From NCBI GenBank assembly GCA_029851415.1, contig CM056741.1, forward strand, positions 150,028,522 to 150,092,521: a stretch of 64,000 bases of DNA. Direction: 5' to 3'. The notes below the pieces were generated by a model. That model ran no database searches. It was given only the letters and a program-made list of their open reading frames with translations, and was not told the DNA's origin. Below are positions 49,164 through 60,100 of this stretch, piece after piece (positions within the stretch are counted from its first letter, which is position 1; each line of letters starts with the position of its first letter). Made by a program: the position numbers and the translations under genes. This DNA is from Eretmocerus hayati (Eukaryota; Arthropoda; Insecta; Hymenoptera; Aphelinidae).

Positions 49164-51551
49164 AACCCACATGGCCGCCCATTATGCTGTACCCTTTCCA
49201 CGTAGGCAACCCGAAATGCGGGATCCGGAACGACAGATGTTTGACTGACATATTTTGGCAATCAGTACATCACCAAGTGTGACCAAGTTGTCTCTCATCA
49301 TCTTCCTCCCAATTCAAAACATGTTCCATTCGATCGTATTCACAAATTCATCTTTTGAGATTAGTAGTTCGTTGACACTGACAATATTCACCAAGTAAAT
49401 ACACTTAAATCATTGCGTAAGGAATTTCAGAAGATGGGGGGAGAACAGAATAGCTGGCTCAAGTTTCCCATTGCTGCTCATTGTAAGAAGCTATGAGAGC
49501 CTCCTGTTCTCATGTCTACAACAAAAACTAATTTCATTGAAGAGCCAGAAAATTTTTTCAAAAATGGCCACTCAAAGAAGTTTATTTTATGTACATGAAC
49601 TAGACTTACAACGTTCCAAAGAACGATGAATCTCGATGACAGGGATTACCAACACGGGAGGTTGGAGATATCGTGGAGCCCCCAATCGATAGTGCATGGT
49701 GAGTCTAAGCTATTTTTAATGTTGCGAAAGACTACCCCAAAAATTCTTGTGGACTATGATTCCTGAATGTTTCAGGATCATACATTCCTCATCTTGAGTG
49801 TTTTTCTTCGGAAATAATTATTTTTTCTTCGTTTCAAGAGATCGAATTTCTGTTAAAATAATCTCAGTCTCAACTTATGCGGCAAAATTTCGGTGTCATC
49901 GCATCTCTACCTATGAAGTAAAGTAGACAACGGTCGCGAGCCCCGAATCTCGGTGCATATATTGGTGTATGGTAATTTTTGAGGAAAAAGCTCTGACACT
50001 CCGTCCCGTCGCACATCGGAACATTCTTTGATTGGGCGGCCCTTCGATCGTCAAACTTTTCAGAAGTTCGAAGAAAAAAATTATCTGGATGGTTATTTAG
50101 TCACAAACGATTGCAAACAGGCGGATTTGAGTCACGTGCCAATGGTGTTAGTACAAATGAATCCATACTATTTACACATGGATGTACGTTTACTGTGCAA
50201 TCATTCTGCAGTATCTTTTTCGAACAAAAACGAGGACAGAAAATATAAATTCTAGATGTATCATATCACAACGGACTGCTTTGCAAAATAATCCGAGACA
50301 GTCATTGTCAAACAAAAGAAAAATCGAATGGCGTCAAAACAGGTATGGAGCGTCTTGTCATTCAAGAGGCTAACCAAAAATGCCTCTTGAATTCAAGAGG
50401 CTAAAACCGAGTACCAAGAACTCTGCGTGTAGGTCTCGTCATAAAATTGAAAATTTGCGGATGACGAGCAATTTCGAAATTGGTGCTACACGCAGACGCT
50501 AGGGCGCCTAGGAATATTACTCTATGGTCCTTAACTGTATACTGACTGCCAACTGCAGTGAACATCTCGCTCATTCTTTCTCCCTCTCACTCTCGCTATG
50601 TTTACATCGGGGCTAAGTTGAGATTGGAGTTTCGAGAGCGAATTTGCTGTTTGTTACCCTGCACCGTGGATTGGCGTGAATTATTCTCAGTTTCTGAAGT
50701 AAGTTTCTCCAGCTGAGTTCTTCGAGTAGAAATTGTTATCATTTTGTGATGGATAAGTTCCTTGTGCTATGTGTATCAAGACATATTGGACTCAATCGAT
50801 ATGCAAAAAATCGTGAATGAGTTTATTTCAACATGCGAAAGAAGACATACACAGTTTGCAGTGATCCACAACTATTCATAAATTAGGCATCGCCAACCAA
50901 ACATTATAATGCATAATGATATACTTGTCATATATTGTCCCAAAATCACACTATAAATAAGATCACTCCTACTTTTTATTCTCGTTCAGTTGATAGTACC
51001 TGTCCCTCCAAAAATTTTTCGAAATTGCCGAAGACCTTTTTTTTCAGCTCTCCACATAAGGTCCGCGTCCTGACGCTGCGAGGAGAGGTTTTGACGCCCT
51101 TTATCGAATCACTTGTTGAGTAATGATGCTCGTACGTTGAATTAATTCGGGAAATTGCTCGCCGTTCCGAAATCCGGATTTGGAGTTGATTTCTTATGAA
51201 TATTATAGTTGAAATTGATGATGGTCTACTCAATTCAAAATATCTATAAATACATCAACCGCGGTAATAGACATTTTCACTTCTTAAGAAAAAAAAGACG
51301 TTCATTTTCGAAGAAGAACGCCAATAATGACAAAAATAGAAACGGCTTGTCTTACGTTTTCACTTGAAGTTGGACAGTCATCCTGGAATATTCGGGAATC
51401 ATACCCCATAAGAATTTTGCGGGTGGTAATTTGCAACATCAAAAAATAGCTCAGGCTCACCGTAAGCGCTATGGAAAATATGTCCATGATGGCGTCCACC
51501 TCTCTTATCCAGTCGCATGATGGCTTCATCTCTGAAACTGTACATCGCTAC
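49164..51551. other. Intergenic DNA, nothing recognised
   Basis: Only a short direct repeat, ATTCAAGAGGCTAA, occurring twice at about 50358-50400. Open frames are short and unmatched. Confidence 0.45.
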
Positions 51552-51555
51552 TTAA

Positions 51556-52084
51556 GGTAGTTGTACACTATAAAGCTGAAAATACAGTGAAATCTCCAGT
51601 CGCACGGACCGACACCTCTGGTCGCATCAAAACTGTCCGCTATTCGGAGGTGTCCACTAATCAGAGGTTCATTTCTGTGATTATACTTCTGCTGGTTGCA
51701 GAAAATTGTCCGTTATTAAGGGGTGTCCGTTAATCGGAGGTATCCGTTGAGGGAGATCCCACTGTATACCAGAATATCTCCAAAGTTGGGGAGAATTTAG
51801 TTCAAGCGTTAATAACTACCTGTGTGAAATTTCAGAATGATTGACCGTTTTGTTTCGGAGTGGTAGCTATAAAAAATCCGTCACTTTTAACATCGCGTTT
51901 ATATGGGAGTCGACGACCCCGCATGAGCGCCATGCTAAATGTGACGAATTTTGATGACTACCACTCTCAAACAAAACGGTCAATCGTTTTGAAATTTTGC
52001 ACAGGTGTTCATCAACACTTGAAGTAAATTTTCACCAACTTTGGTGACATTCTGATATATTTTGCATTTTAGTGTACAATTACC
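51556..52084. mobile_element. TTAA-flanked inverted-repeat element carrying a nested MITE
   Basis: TTAA at 51552-51555 and 52085-52088. Ends read inward GGTAGTTGTACACTA and GGTAATTGTACACTA. Inner blocks such as GACCGTTTTGTTT and AAACAAAACGGTC pair as well. About 180 bp of its left part is a separate TA-flanked element (51585-51764). The TTAA fits the piggyBac type, but TTAA sits inside the palindrome CTTAAG, so the superfamily call is tentative. Confidence 0.65.
51585..51764. mobile_element. pogo/Tigger-like MITE nested in another element
   Basis: TA at 51583-51584 and 51765-51766. Ends read inward CAGTGAAATCTCC and CAGTGGGATCTCC. The interior holds several TCGGAGGTGTCC-like units and their complements. 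CAGTG ends with TA duplication are typical of pogo/Tigger-derived MITEs. It lies inside 51556-52084, so it inserted later. Confidence 0.8.
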
Positions 52085-52088
52085 TTAA

Positions 52089-53133
52089 GTGCCAGCGCAT
52101 GGAATTGACTTGGGCAATTATCTTTGCCTTTCCAAATTAGCTCCAAGAACTCACATTCTTGCACAACCAGAGGTAACGACAGATTCCTTCTCAATAGCCT
52201 GCAATATGGATTCACAGAAAATGATTGAGATTAGACACTAGGATGCTTAGAACTTTAGGAATAAATTTTCTGGAAGCCCTCAAAATTTTATATAGATTCT
52301 TCTACTGGAAACAAATTCCTCCAGTGCCTAATAGGATGTGCCCAGAAAGGTTCACTATTTCGGCTGTGTACTGGATTGAAACACGCTTTGGGTTGATGCA
52401 ATTCAATTTAAAAGCTCATACAGAGGAAGTCCTCGTTTCTATCAAAGTGCCCGTTATTCCCATCTAGAATAATAACTATCGTCGAGTTTCTTTACACATT
52501 GTTTTTATTCAGATAATACACAATTATTTACACAAATAACATTTTTCACATGATGAGAGAGCATATTTATGAAGAAGATTGGACTCTTTGAAACATGATT
52601 AAAAGAAGTTGGGCGCGCCTGCGCAGCATGCATATTATTGCCCTTTTCTTTGCATTCAAAACAACATACACGTTGATGCAGTAAACGAATACAATCCTTT
52701 CTATGTACATACAACATAATATAGTATTCGACTTTACATTACACCATGATTATTTCTTGTCGCAACCGTAACAGATTACACAATATCGAACTCGCTCAAG
52801 TCTCCAGAGAAGTTGCTTTCAGTAAAATTTCACGATTCATCCTGAATAATCTTGGTATAAAAAAGACTCTTTACACTCACGGCCTTTCAGAAAATATATT
52901 ACACATAATGATTACAGTATATCGAACAAAATCGAATCCAGAGGTTTGCTATGGAAAATAAATTATGAGCTTCCCCGCTAGTGTAGTTACTTTATAACTA
53001 ACCACACCGTTGTTGGCTCAGTCATGAGGACTTTCGTTGATGCTTATGCAACTTATGCCTGAGAGGCTTCTTGCTATATTTCAACTAACTATTTGAGTAT
53101 AAAATTTTTCGAAGACAATCATGGAATGTGGAA
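52089..53133. other. Downstream flank of the START-domain gene
   Basis: No gene recognised. Short frames at 52225-52467 (plus) and 52746-52961 (plus) lack motifs. Confidence 0.4.
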
Positions 53134-53139
53134 TTTATT
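53134..53139 (-). promoter_or_regulatory. Candidate poly(A) signal AATAAA
   Basis: AATAAA on the minus strand about 265 bases downstream of the START-domain gene stop codon. It is the first canonical hexamer I noticed, giving a 3' UTR of roughly 290 bases. Confidence 0.4.
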
Positions 53140-53402
53140 TGTAGTTCTCCTCAATACTCGTTGAATCAGCATCGAATTGTATCGATTTCTGTTTAATTTT
53201 TCAAAAGAAACTTCTATCATCTAGCATTGTATGTAACGCACAACCAAGCTCAAATTCCGAACTTATGATTAAAGATTGTATGGTGCTGGTTCATCGAAGA
53301 AAGATATTGTGATGCTTAGAATGTGAAATTACAAACAAGATATGAGAGCTTTGGTGCATTAGTTCAACAAAAATGTCTTATGCAATTCAAGTGATCTTTG
53401 AA

Positions 53403-54603
53403 CTAGTCCTTCCAAGTACGAAGGAAATCTCTTAAATTTGCCAGAAATTCAAGCATACCCTCGGGTGAAAACATATCGATCACTCTTTGTGGAATCCAAC
53501 CTTTCATATCAGTGTTCAGGATCCACTGAAACTCGCACTTTTCTTTACCGTCTTCTGAAGGCAAGTCTCGTATAGCATAGCCACCACCTAGGCGAGCTTC
53601 GGCCCTATAGAGAATGAATACATCAATTAGTGAGCACGATTCACAACAATAAAGTGAAAGTTCATTATTCCACACGCGTCTGCATAGAAAGTTGAGAAAA
53701 GAAAATTGTTTGGTTTTTCGAAATGGCTTGAACTTTTGTACCTGCACTACGTGGACGAAAAACATTCTATCTTTAACAATATGAGAAATGTTCCACTCGC
53801 ACAAGGAGTGTCTCAATAGTATCAGAAACGTCCCACTAGTGAGATAATTATGAAACGTGTGAAACATGGCGCAACTATGCGAATAGTTTTGCCGTCGTCA
53901 CTTGTAACTTGATGTCTCATAAAAAAAACGAGCATTTGGTACGGTTCGGTAAACTCAAAAGAACTTGGAAATTAATGAGTCACAAGCAATTCAAATAAAT
54001 ATTCTCGATACCTACCGCACGTAACCTTTTTTGGGCGGCACGTCTGGAAGCTCAACAGAGTAGCCCCCATGCATAAAATAAGGACCACGACGAGTTATAT
54101 ACCTCCAGACTATAAAATCTCTTGGGCTAATGGCTCCATTGGCTAATGTATTTGTAGCTTGATAGGCGATGTCGTGTTCATCGTTTTCAACCTGAAATTA
54201 TTTGCCTGTGAGCATTACTTACACAATTGACAACAATAACGTTCAGCTATGAGGATGTACTCACGTAAATTATTTTTGCTTCAGATGTTTGCTTGTTCCA
54301 CGATACACTTTCGTCTACCTTCTTTTGTAAAAAATCTGACAGTTTCTCAGCTGTTATATCGAATGTTGCCTATATGCACAAACACATGAATGAGTATAAG
54401 GACTGGATTATGAGACGATAGAGAGCGACATTATTGCTAATATTTACCGTAGCTTTAAAAATTTTTCCATCTGGTTTGGGAAGCGTTTGCGAATGAATTA
54501 CGTCTCCGTGAGAATTACTCTTCTCATTTTTCCATTTATCTGAACAGACAAGATTGTAACATTTATCTACCGAATTTTCACCTTGTTTTTTGTATTCGTC
54601 GAT
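53403..54603 (-). CDS. START-domain lipid transfer protein, STARD3/Start1-like (3' exons)
   Basis: Four minus-strand exons join in frame: 54603-54448, 54369-54265, 54191-54016 and 53604-53403, the last ending in TAG. Every intron is bounded by GT and AG (74-411 bases). The 212 residues make a nearly complete START domain: KIFKATATFDITAEKLSDFL, SVSWNKQTSEAKIIY, then ISPRDFIVWRYITRRG. The last exon gives RLGGGY and WILNTDMKGWIPQRVI before the C-terminal helix MLEFLANLRDFLR. The SPRDF, YVR and WILNTDxKG signatures point to the StAR/STARD3 branch, which binds cholesterol in a hydrophobic pocket and moves it between membranes. In STARD3 and insect Start1 a membrane-anchoring MENTAL domain precedes START. 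It is not seen here, so upstream exons are missing or lie past the repeat block or the window. The exact paralogue is uncertain. Confidence 0.85.
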
Positions 54604-55694
54604 CTGAAAAAGAAAATTCGATTAATTTCTCTGAAAACAAAGTTCCGTCTTGATGAAATATCAGATTTTTGTACGACTGTTGTAGAGGAACAACACAAAT
54701 AAATTATTCAACCGAGTCACATACAATAATGATAGAAGTTGGAAAATGGTGTTTCAAGCATTAATTGTGAGAAAGTATACGTCAACTAATAACCAAGCAA
54801 AATCATATGTGTCTGAAGCAATTAACACATTTGCTTAGTATGTCCCGCGAGTTTTCTGTACGCAACAATGTAGTATTTTCATGATTAACCTATTTTACAA
54901 AAAATATCTGCTGTACGCCTCATCGAAGAAAATTGACTCATGATTTTGGACAAAAACCAAAAATATTCGAGTACGCATTCATCTCGTTTTCAGTTTATGA
55001 TGGCAATTTTCTCCATCATGCACTGTAATACTAATTCATGATAAAAAAAACTTGAATCAAACAGGTCACATGAGCCTGTGGATATCTGGAGTAATAATTA
55101 ACAACAGAGAGTGAACAACGTCTATTTCCTGACACACCCCTACGAAAAAAATGAACTCGTATGAATAAATGTGACGTAGTATACGGATAACAGACTATAA
55201 TATTTGGGATCCTTGCAAAATAACTAATGCTCAAACCAAAATTAGCCTATCATATGAGTACGGATTGGCACATTTTACTAAATACTTTTCATGGATAGCC
55301 TGCACAGAATAACAATTATAATCGAATCAGCAGCCTTTGTTTGTGTTCAATACCTTGATTAGATCAGGACATACTAATTTTTTTTCGAAGTACCTCTGTA
55401 ACGAGAAATTCAAGTAATTCATGGTTTAAAGCGGAAAGAGACCAACCAGGATGAAAAAAATTCCTCTAAAAACAATGCTGCTCGCTCAACATTTTCTGAC
55501 GTTTTGGCCAAGTTGCAATTTCTGTTATCTGATGTGTTTGACCTGGCGATATGATTAGCACGTTCGCTGAAGTACCACGGATGTTCCAAACTTTCATGAA
55601 ATTTTGATCTCAACTTCCTCGTGGTTCATCGATTATCAGGTTTGAACATCAATTAATCGAAGCAAGAAAGGAGGACAGAATTGAACATTCTATA
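54604..55694. other. Probable upstream intron(s) of the START-domain gene
   Basis: On the minus strand a possible 42-base exon lies at 55395-55354: acceptor TTACAG, peptide RYFEKKLVCPDLIK, donor GTATTG. It would join the next known exon in phase. A 64-codon minus-strand frame (55419-55613) lies just upstream, but I found no donor linking it. These are hints only. Confidence 0.3.
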
Positions 55695-57022
55695 TGAGTC
55701 ATTTCGGAGCATTTCGGCCAAAGGCGTGCCCAGGGGGGGGCCTGGGAAAAATCCCAAAGAATTTTTTTCCATTGATACTATATTTAAAAAGTACAAGAAA
55801 ATTTTTTTGGAATTTTTTCGAAGCCCTCCACGGGCCCTAGGGCCCACAGAAGGTCTATTTTAATCCCTTTTTTGGCCTATTCCTGGAAAATCATAGCTCC
55901 GACTAGACTCAATATTTTTTCACGTACTTGGGCGCATTTTCTTTATTAAGACTAGCACTTTTGAAAAAAAAAAAAAAAAATAGTCCGGAATCAATCATGC
56001 AGCCTAGTAACTTCTAGGAGCTATTTGCTGAGAGCAGATTCTAGCGATTTTTGGGCGTGCTTCAAAGCGATCTAGCTCCTACTAGACATGTGATAATCAA
56101 CTTCTGCAGGTGGTCATTTTGAAGGTCTTGGAGGAATCTACAATTTGACCACCTGTAGAAGTCGATTATCGTACTTTTTATAGGAGCTATAGCCGATACA
56201 AGTTGTACAGTTTTGTAAAAATGCCAAACTTTGAGCTCAATTTAAAAAAATCGTTTTTTTTTTCTTTCGACCCCAAACCTGTGCGAATATGTTTTTCGAT
56301 ACCAATACTATCAATTAGAACAATAATCTGGGTGGGCCATTTAATTCTCGATTTTATTCAGCCAATTTAAAACACCTTTTTTTGACTTTTTGCTTAAAAT
56401 GCCAACACAGGTATGGCTCGCATATGCTTCCATCTGAGTTGTTGTGCACCAATCTGGGTAGAATCACTCCCCAAAGTTCCCCCAAATATGTATAAGAACT
56501 TCCGGAGGTGAGCCTGAAGCCAGAAGCGAGCTGGAGGTTCAAACCATGAGGTCTGAGATGAGCACTATTTCGTCTACTTTGGGGCCAGGCGAGCGAGGTC
56601 TCGGATTCCTCGTGTTCTTGCCCACAAACGAGACGAGTGGCTAGAGTAGAGATACAAACATGTTTTTCCGGCTCAAAATGACAATCTAAATACGATCCCG
56701 GGGTCAATTTGTGCCTAGGATATCATACAATTCTCAAACGGCGTTAAACTCCGTAATAACAGGTTTTGCGCCTCTTCTGCAAAATGACGATGACTTAGGG
56801 TCCAATGGACCCCGGAATCGTGTTTAGATGGTCATTTTGAGTCGGAATAATATGTTTGTATCCCTACTCTAACCACTCGTCTCGTTTGTGGGCAAGAACA
56901 CGAGGAATCGAGACCTCGCTCGCCTGCCCCCAAATAGACGAAATAATGCCCATATCGGACCTGATGGTTTGAGCCTCCAGCTCGTTTAGGCTTGAGGCTC
57001 GCCTCCGGATGTTCTTATACAT

Positions 57023-57037
57023 ATTTGGGGGTACTTT
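57023..57037. repeat. Target site duplication, poly(A) side
   Basis: ATTTGGGGGTACTTT, identical to 62425-62439 and bracketing the retrotransposon. The matching site in the undisrupted left arm (about 56472-56486, reverse complement) has one copy only. Confidence 0.95.
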
Positions 57038-57066
57038 TTTTTTTTTTTTTTTTTATTGACAGTTGT

Positions 57067-57082
57067 AATCTCTTTCGAGATT
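57067..57082 (-). other. 3' UTR hairpin with GAAA tetraloop
   Basis: In element direction the bases read AATCTC GAAA GAGATT: a perfect 6-bp stem closed by a GNRA tetraloop, 13 bases from the poly(A) tail. 3' stem-loops are recognised by the reverse transcriptase in several LINE families; such a role here is inference. AATAAA overlaps the start of the tail at about 57051-57056. Confidence 0.6.
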
Positions 57083-57169
57083 ATTCTGTTATTTGAAAAA
57101 TACAAAAAAGAAATTCAATAGACATATATATATGTATGAATGCAAGTAGAGATAATCACAGTATCCTTA

Positions 57170-60100
57170 TTATATAAATAGTTGACAGTTTCTCAAAAAA
57201 GAATGTACCGCTTTACATATATTTTTCGTGGGATTTGAGAGAATTATAGAAGAACAGAGAGGTAGTGCATGTCCCATTTCTTTTAGTTTACCTATGAGTT
57301 CGTGTCTTTGGGTATCAAATAGGCTGCATTGCCAAAGTATATGATCGATGTCTTGTAATTCGTGCCCGCATTGACACCTTGTAGTATCGACGACTTTAAT
57401 TTTAATGAGGGAACTAGCTAGACTATAGTGTCCAGATCGAATTCTGTTAATAGTGCTTATAATTTCTCGGGATAATTGTTTCCCTTTGAACCAAGGTGTT
57501 TTTCGGTAGCTGAAATATTTTTCAAAATACGGGGTGCCTTTTGTTACACTCTCTTCTAATATTGTTTCTACAGTGTTCTGGTAAGAAATATTTTTGAATT
57601 TCTCTCTGAGGTCGGTAAAGGGTGTTCTAAACTCATCTGTCGGGTCTTCAGTGGTAGCATACTTGGCTAATTCATCTGCAAGTTCATTTCCTCGGATTCC
57701 TATGTGAGCTGGAATCCAATAGAGACTGATTTTACTATTCGTGTCACTTTTCTCTGAAAACTCTTTGATAACTTGACGGATTTGCAAAACATACGGGTTA
57801 GCTTTCACTAAACTGGGTACTGATTTGATCGCAAGAACTGCACTCAAGGAGTCCGAGAAAATGATTACATTTTGGTTTGAATGATCAAACACACTTCTAG
57901 CTGCATTGTAAATTGCTATACATTCTGCTGTGAATATTGAAATATTTGAGTTCAGGCTGTTCGTGATTGACAGGTTGAGAGTCTCGCAACAACAAGCGCT
58001 TCCTATTGAGCGTCCATTGGTTTGTTTACTACCATCTGTATACAGTGCTAGAGCTTTTTCTCTCATTATAAGATCGTCAACCATTTCATTAGGAGATGAA
58101 GAACTTTTTACTAATACTCCAAATTCTGTATTGACTGTGATATCACTCAGGAGAGTTTCATAATTGTGAATATATATACCATAATGTTTGCCCGAGAAAA
58201 TGTTCTGTGCATCTAACTCTATCCTCAATATACATTGATTCAAAATTCGGCTGTTAATTCGCTTCTGATCTTTCTTTTTCTTCAAAAATTTTCTATGCTG
58301 TATAATTTTTTGATGGATTGGCAGTTCGGTGTTAGATTCTATCTTGCTTAGGTAGCATAGACACAGATATCGACAACGTTCTTCGATCAAATGCACTTTT
58401 GATTCGGCGATTAGGATATTCGTGGGCGTGCTCATTCTATATCCTAACGCTAGTCTAATTGAAGCATATTGCAGTCTCTCTAATTTTAGTATTTGATCTT
58501 TTTGAGTGGGAAAATACACGAAGGATCCATAATCTAGGATGGACCGAACAAAGCTTTTGTAGAAAGTCATGAGGGTTTCGGGGTTTGAACCCCACCACGT
58601 TCCTCTCAGGTATTTAATTATATTCATGCTTCTAAGACTTTTCTCCTGTATCGCGTGAATATGCTGCTTGAAAGTGAGTTTGTAATCGAAAATGATGCCT
58701 AAAAACCGGGTGGATTGACTAGATTTTACTATATGACCATTGATTGTGATTTGAGTTGTGCCTGGCTCGATGTTATTTCTATTGAAGTGTATGAAAACCG
58801 TTTTTTTCTCGGATAAATCCAGCCCTATTTCAGATAATCCTTTGTGTAAGACTGATATGGCTTTCTCTAAAAGATTAATACTAGATTTGGTTGACGATCT
58901 CTTACAATACAATGCTTTATCATCAGCAAAATCTAATGATACCACACTCTTCGGAATTTTGAGAGACAGTAGAGCGATGTAGATAGTAAAAAGTATTGGA
59001 CTCAAAACTCCTCCTTGGAGTACACCCTTCAGTACTAGTCTTTCTGATTCGCTATTGACGCTGGTGAAGATACGCCTTTCAAATAAGATGAACTTTATAA
59101 ACTGGATGAGTTTCAAGGAGAGGCCAAATTCTGCTAGTTTTTGTAGCAATAATTGCACATTAACATTATCAAATGCTCCATCTATATCTAAAAATACGGC
59201 TAGTAAATCGTTTTTATCATTGAAAGCTTCTTCAACATCTAGGGTCAATTTCACCAAATTATCTATCGTTGACTGACCTTTTCGAAAGCCAGTCTGACTC
59301 TTCGGGAGAGTATTGTTATATTCAGCCCACCACGTTAATCTGTTTTTGTTCAATGTTTCGAAAAGTTTGCATATGCACGATGTCAAGCTGATGGGTCTGA
59401 CATTAATACCATCAGATTTCTTAATGAAGTGGACAAAAGAGTCCCTCCATTCCTTGGGATACATATTGGTTTGGTACATCTCGTTAAATATATCTAGGAG
59501 GAGTAGTTCATACTTTATCGGTAGTTTTTTCAGTGTGGCATAGTCAATGCCATCCATTCCACATGCTGACGTATCATTTTTACTCTCTAGAGCTACATTG
59601 AATTCAGTGAAACTAAAATATTCATCGAAAAAATCATTTTCTTTGCAAGATGGGAGCCAGGTTGGATCAGTCATACACGTGGAAGGGCTGATCTTGTCTA
59701 GCGCAGCTCTTATTTTTTCCTCATCTTGGTGGTTTTCAGGTGTGTGAGAAGGGTTGATTTTAGTCCATTTATTTTTCAAAATTTTGGTTTTATTCCATAC
59801 GTATGTGGGGCAAGTACCCAAATCTAGACTCGAGGCGAATTCTTTGAAATGGTTTTTTTTCTTGACTTTGAACGTTTTCCGAGCAATAGCTGCTCTTTTT
59901 TTGAATTCAATTAGATCGTGGGTCTTACGTGTAAATCTCCATTTCTTCCATGCGGCTCTTCTCAATCTTTTGACCCTCTCACACTCTGAATCCCACCAAG
60001 CTACAGGATTTCTATGCTTATCAGGATGGACTATCTTTCTCTCAGGAGTACTCATTCCTATCGCTTCTGACAATATTTTAACGAAAAATTCATATTTTTC

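Noticed and set aside
49039..49248. Pro/Ser/Ile-rich ORF
   Set aside because: Translation of the CATC microsatellite.
55653..55863. Mirror ORFs in the palindrome arm (also 63067-63333)
   Set aside because: They are open on both strands of the same repeat arm and end at its border; repeat-derived, not genes.
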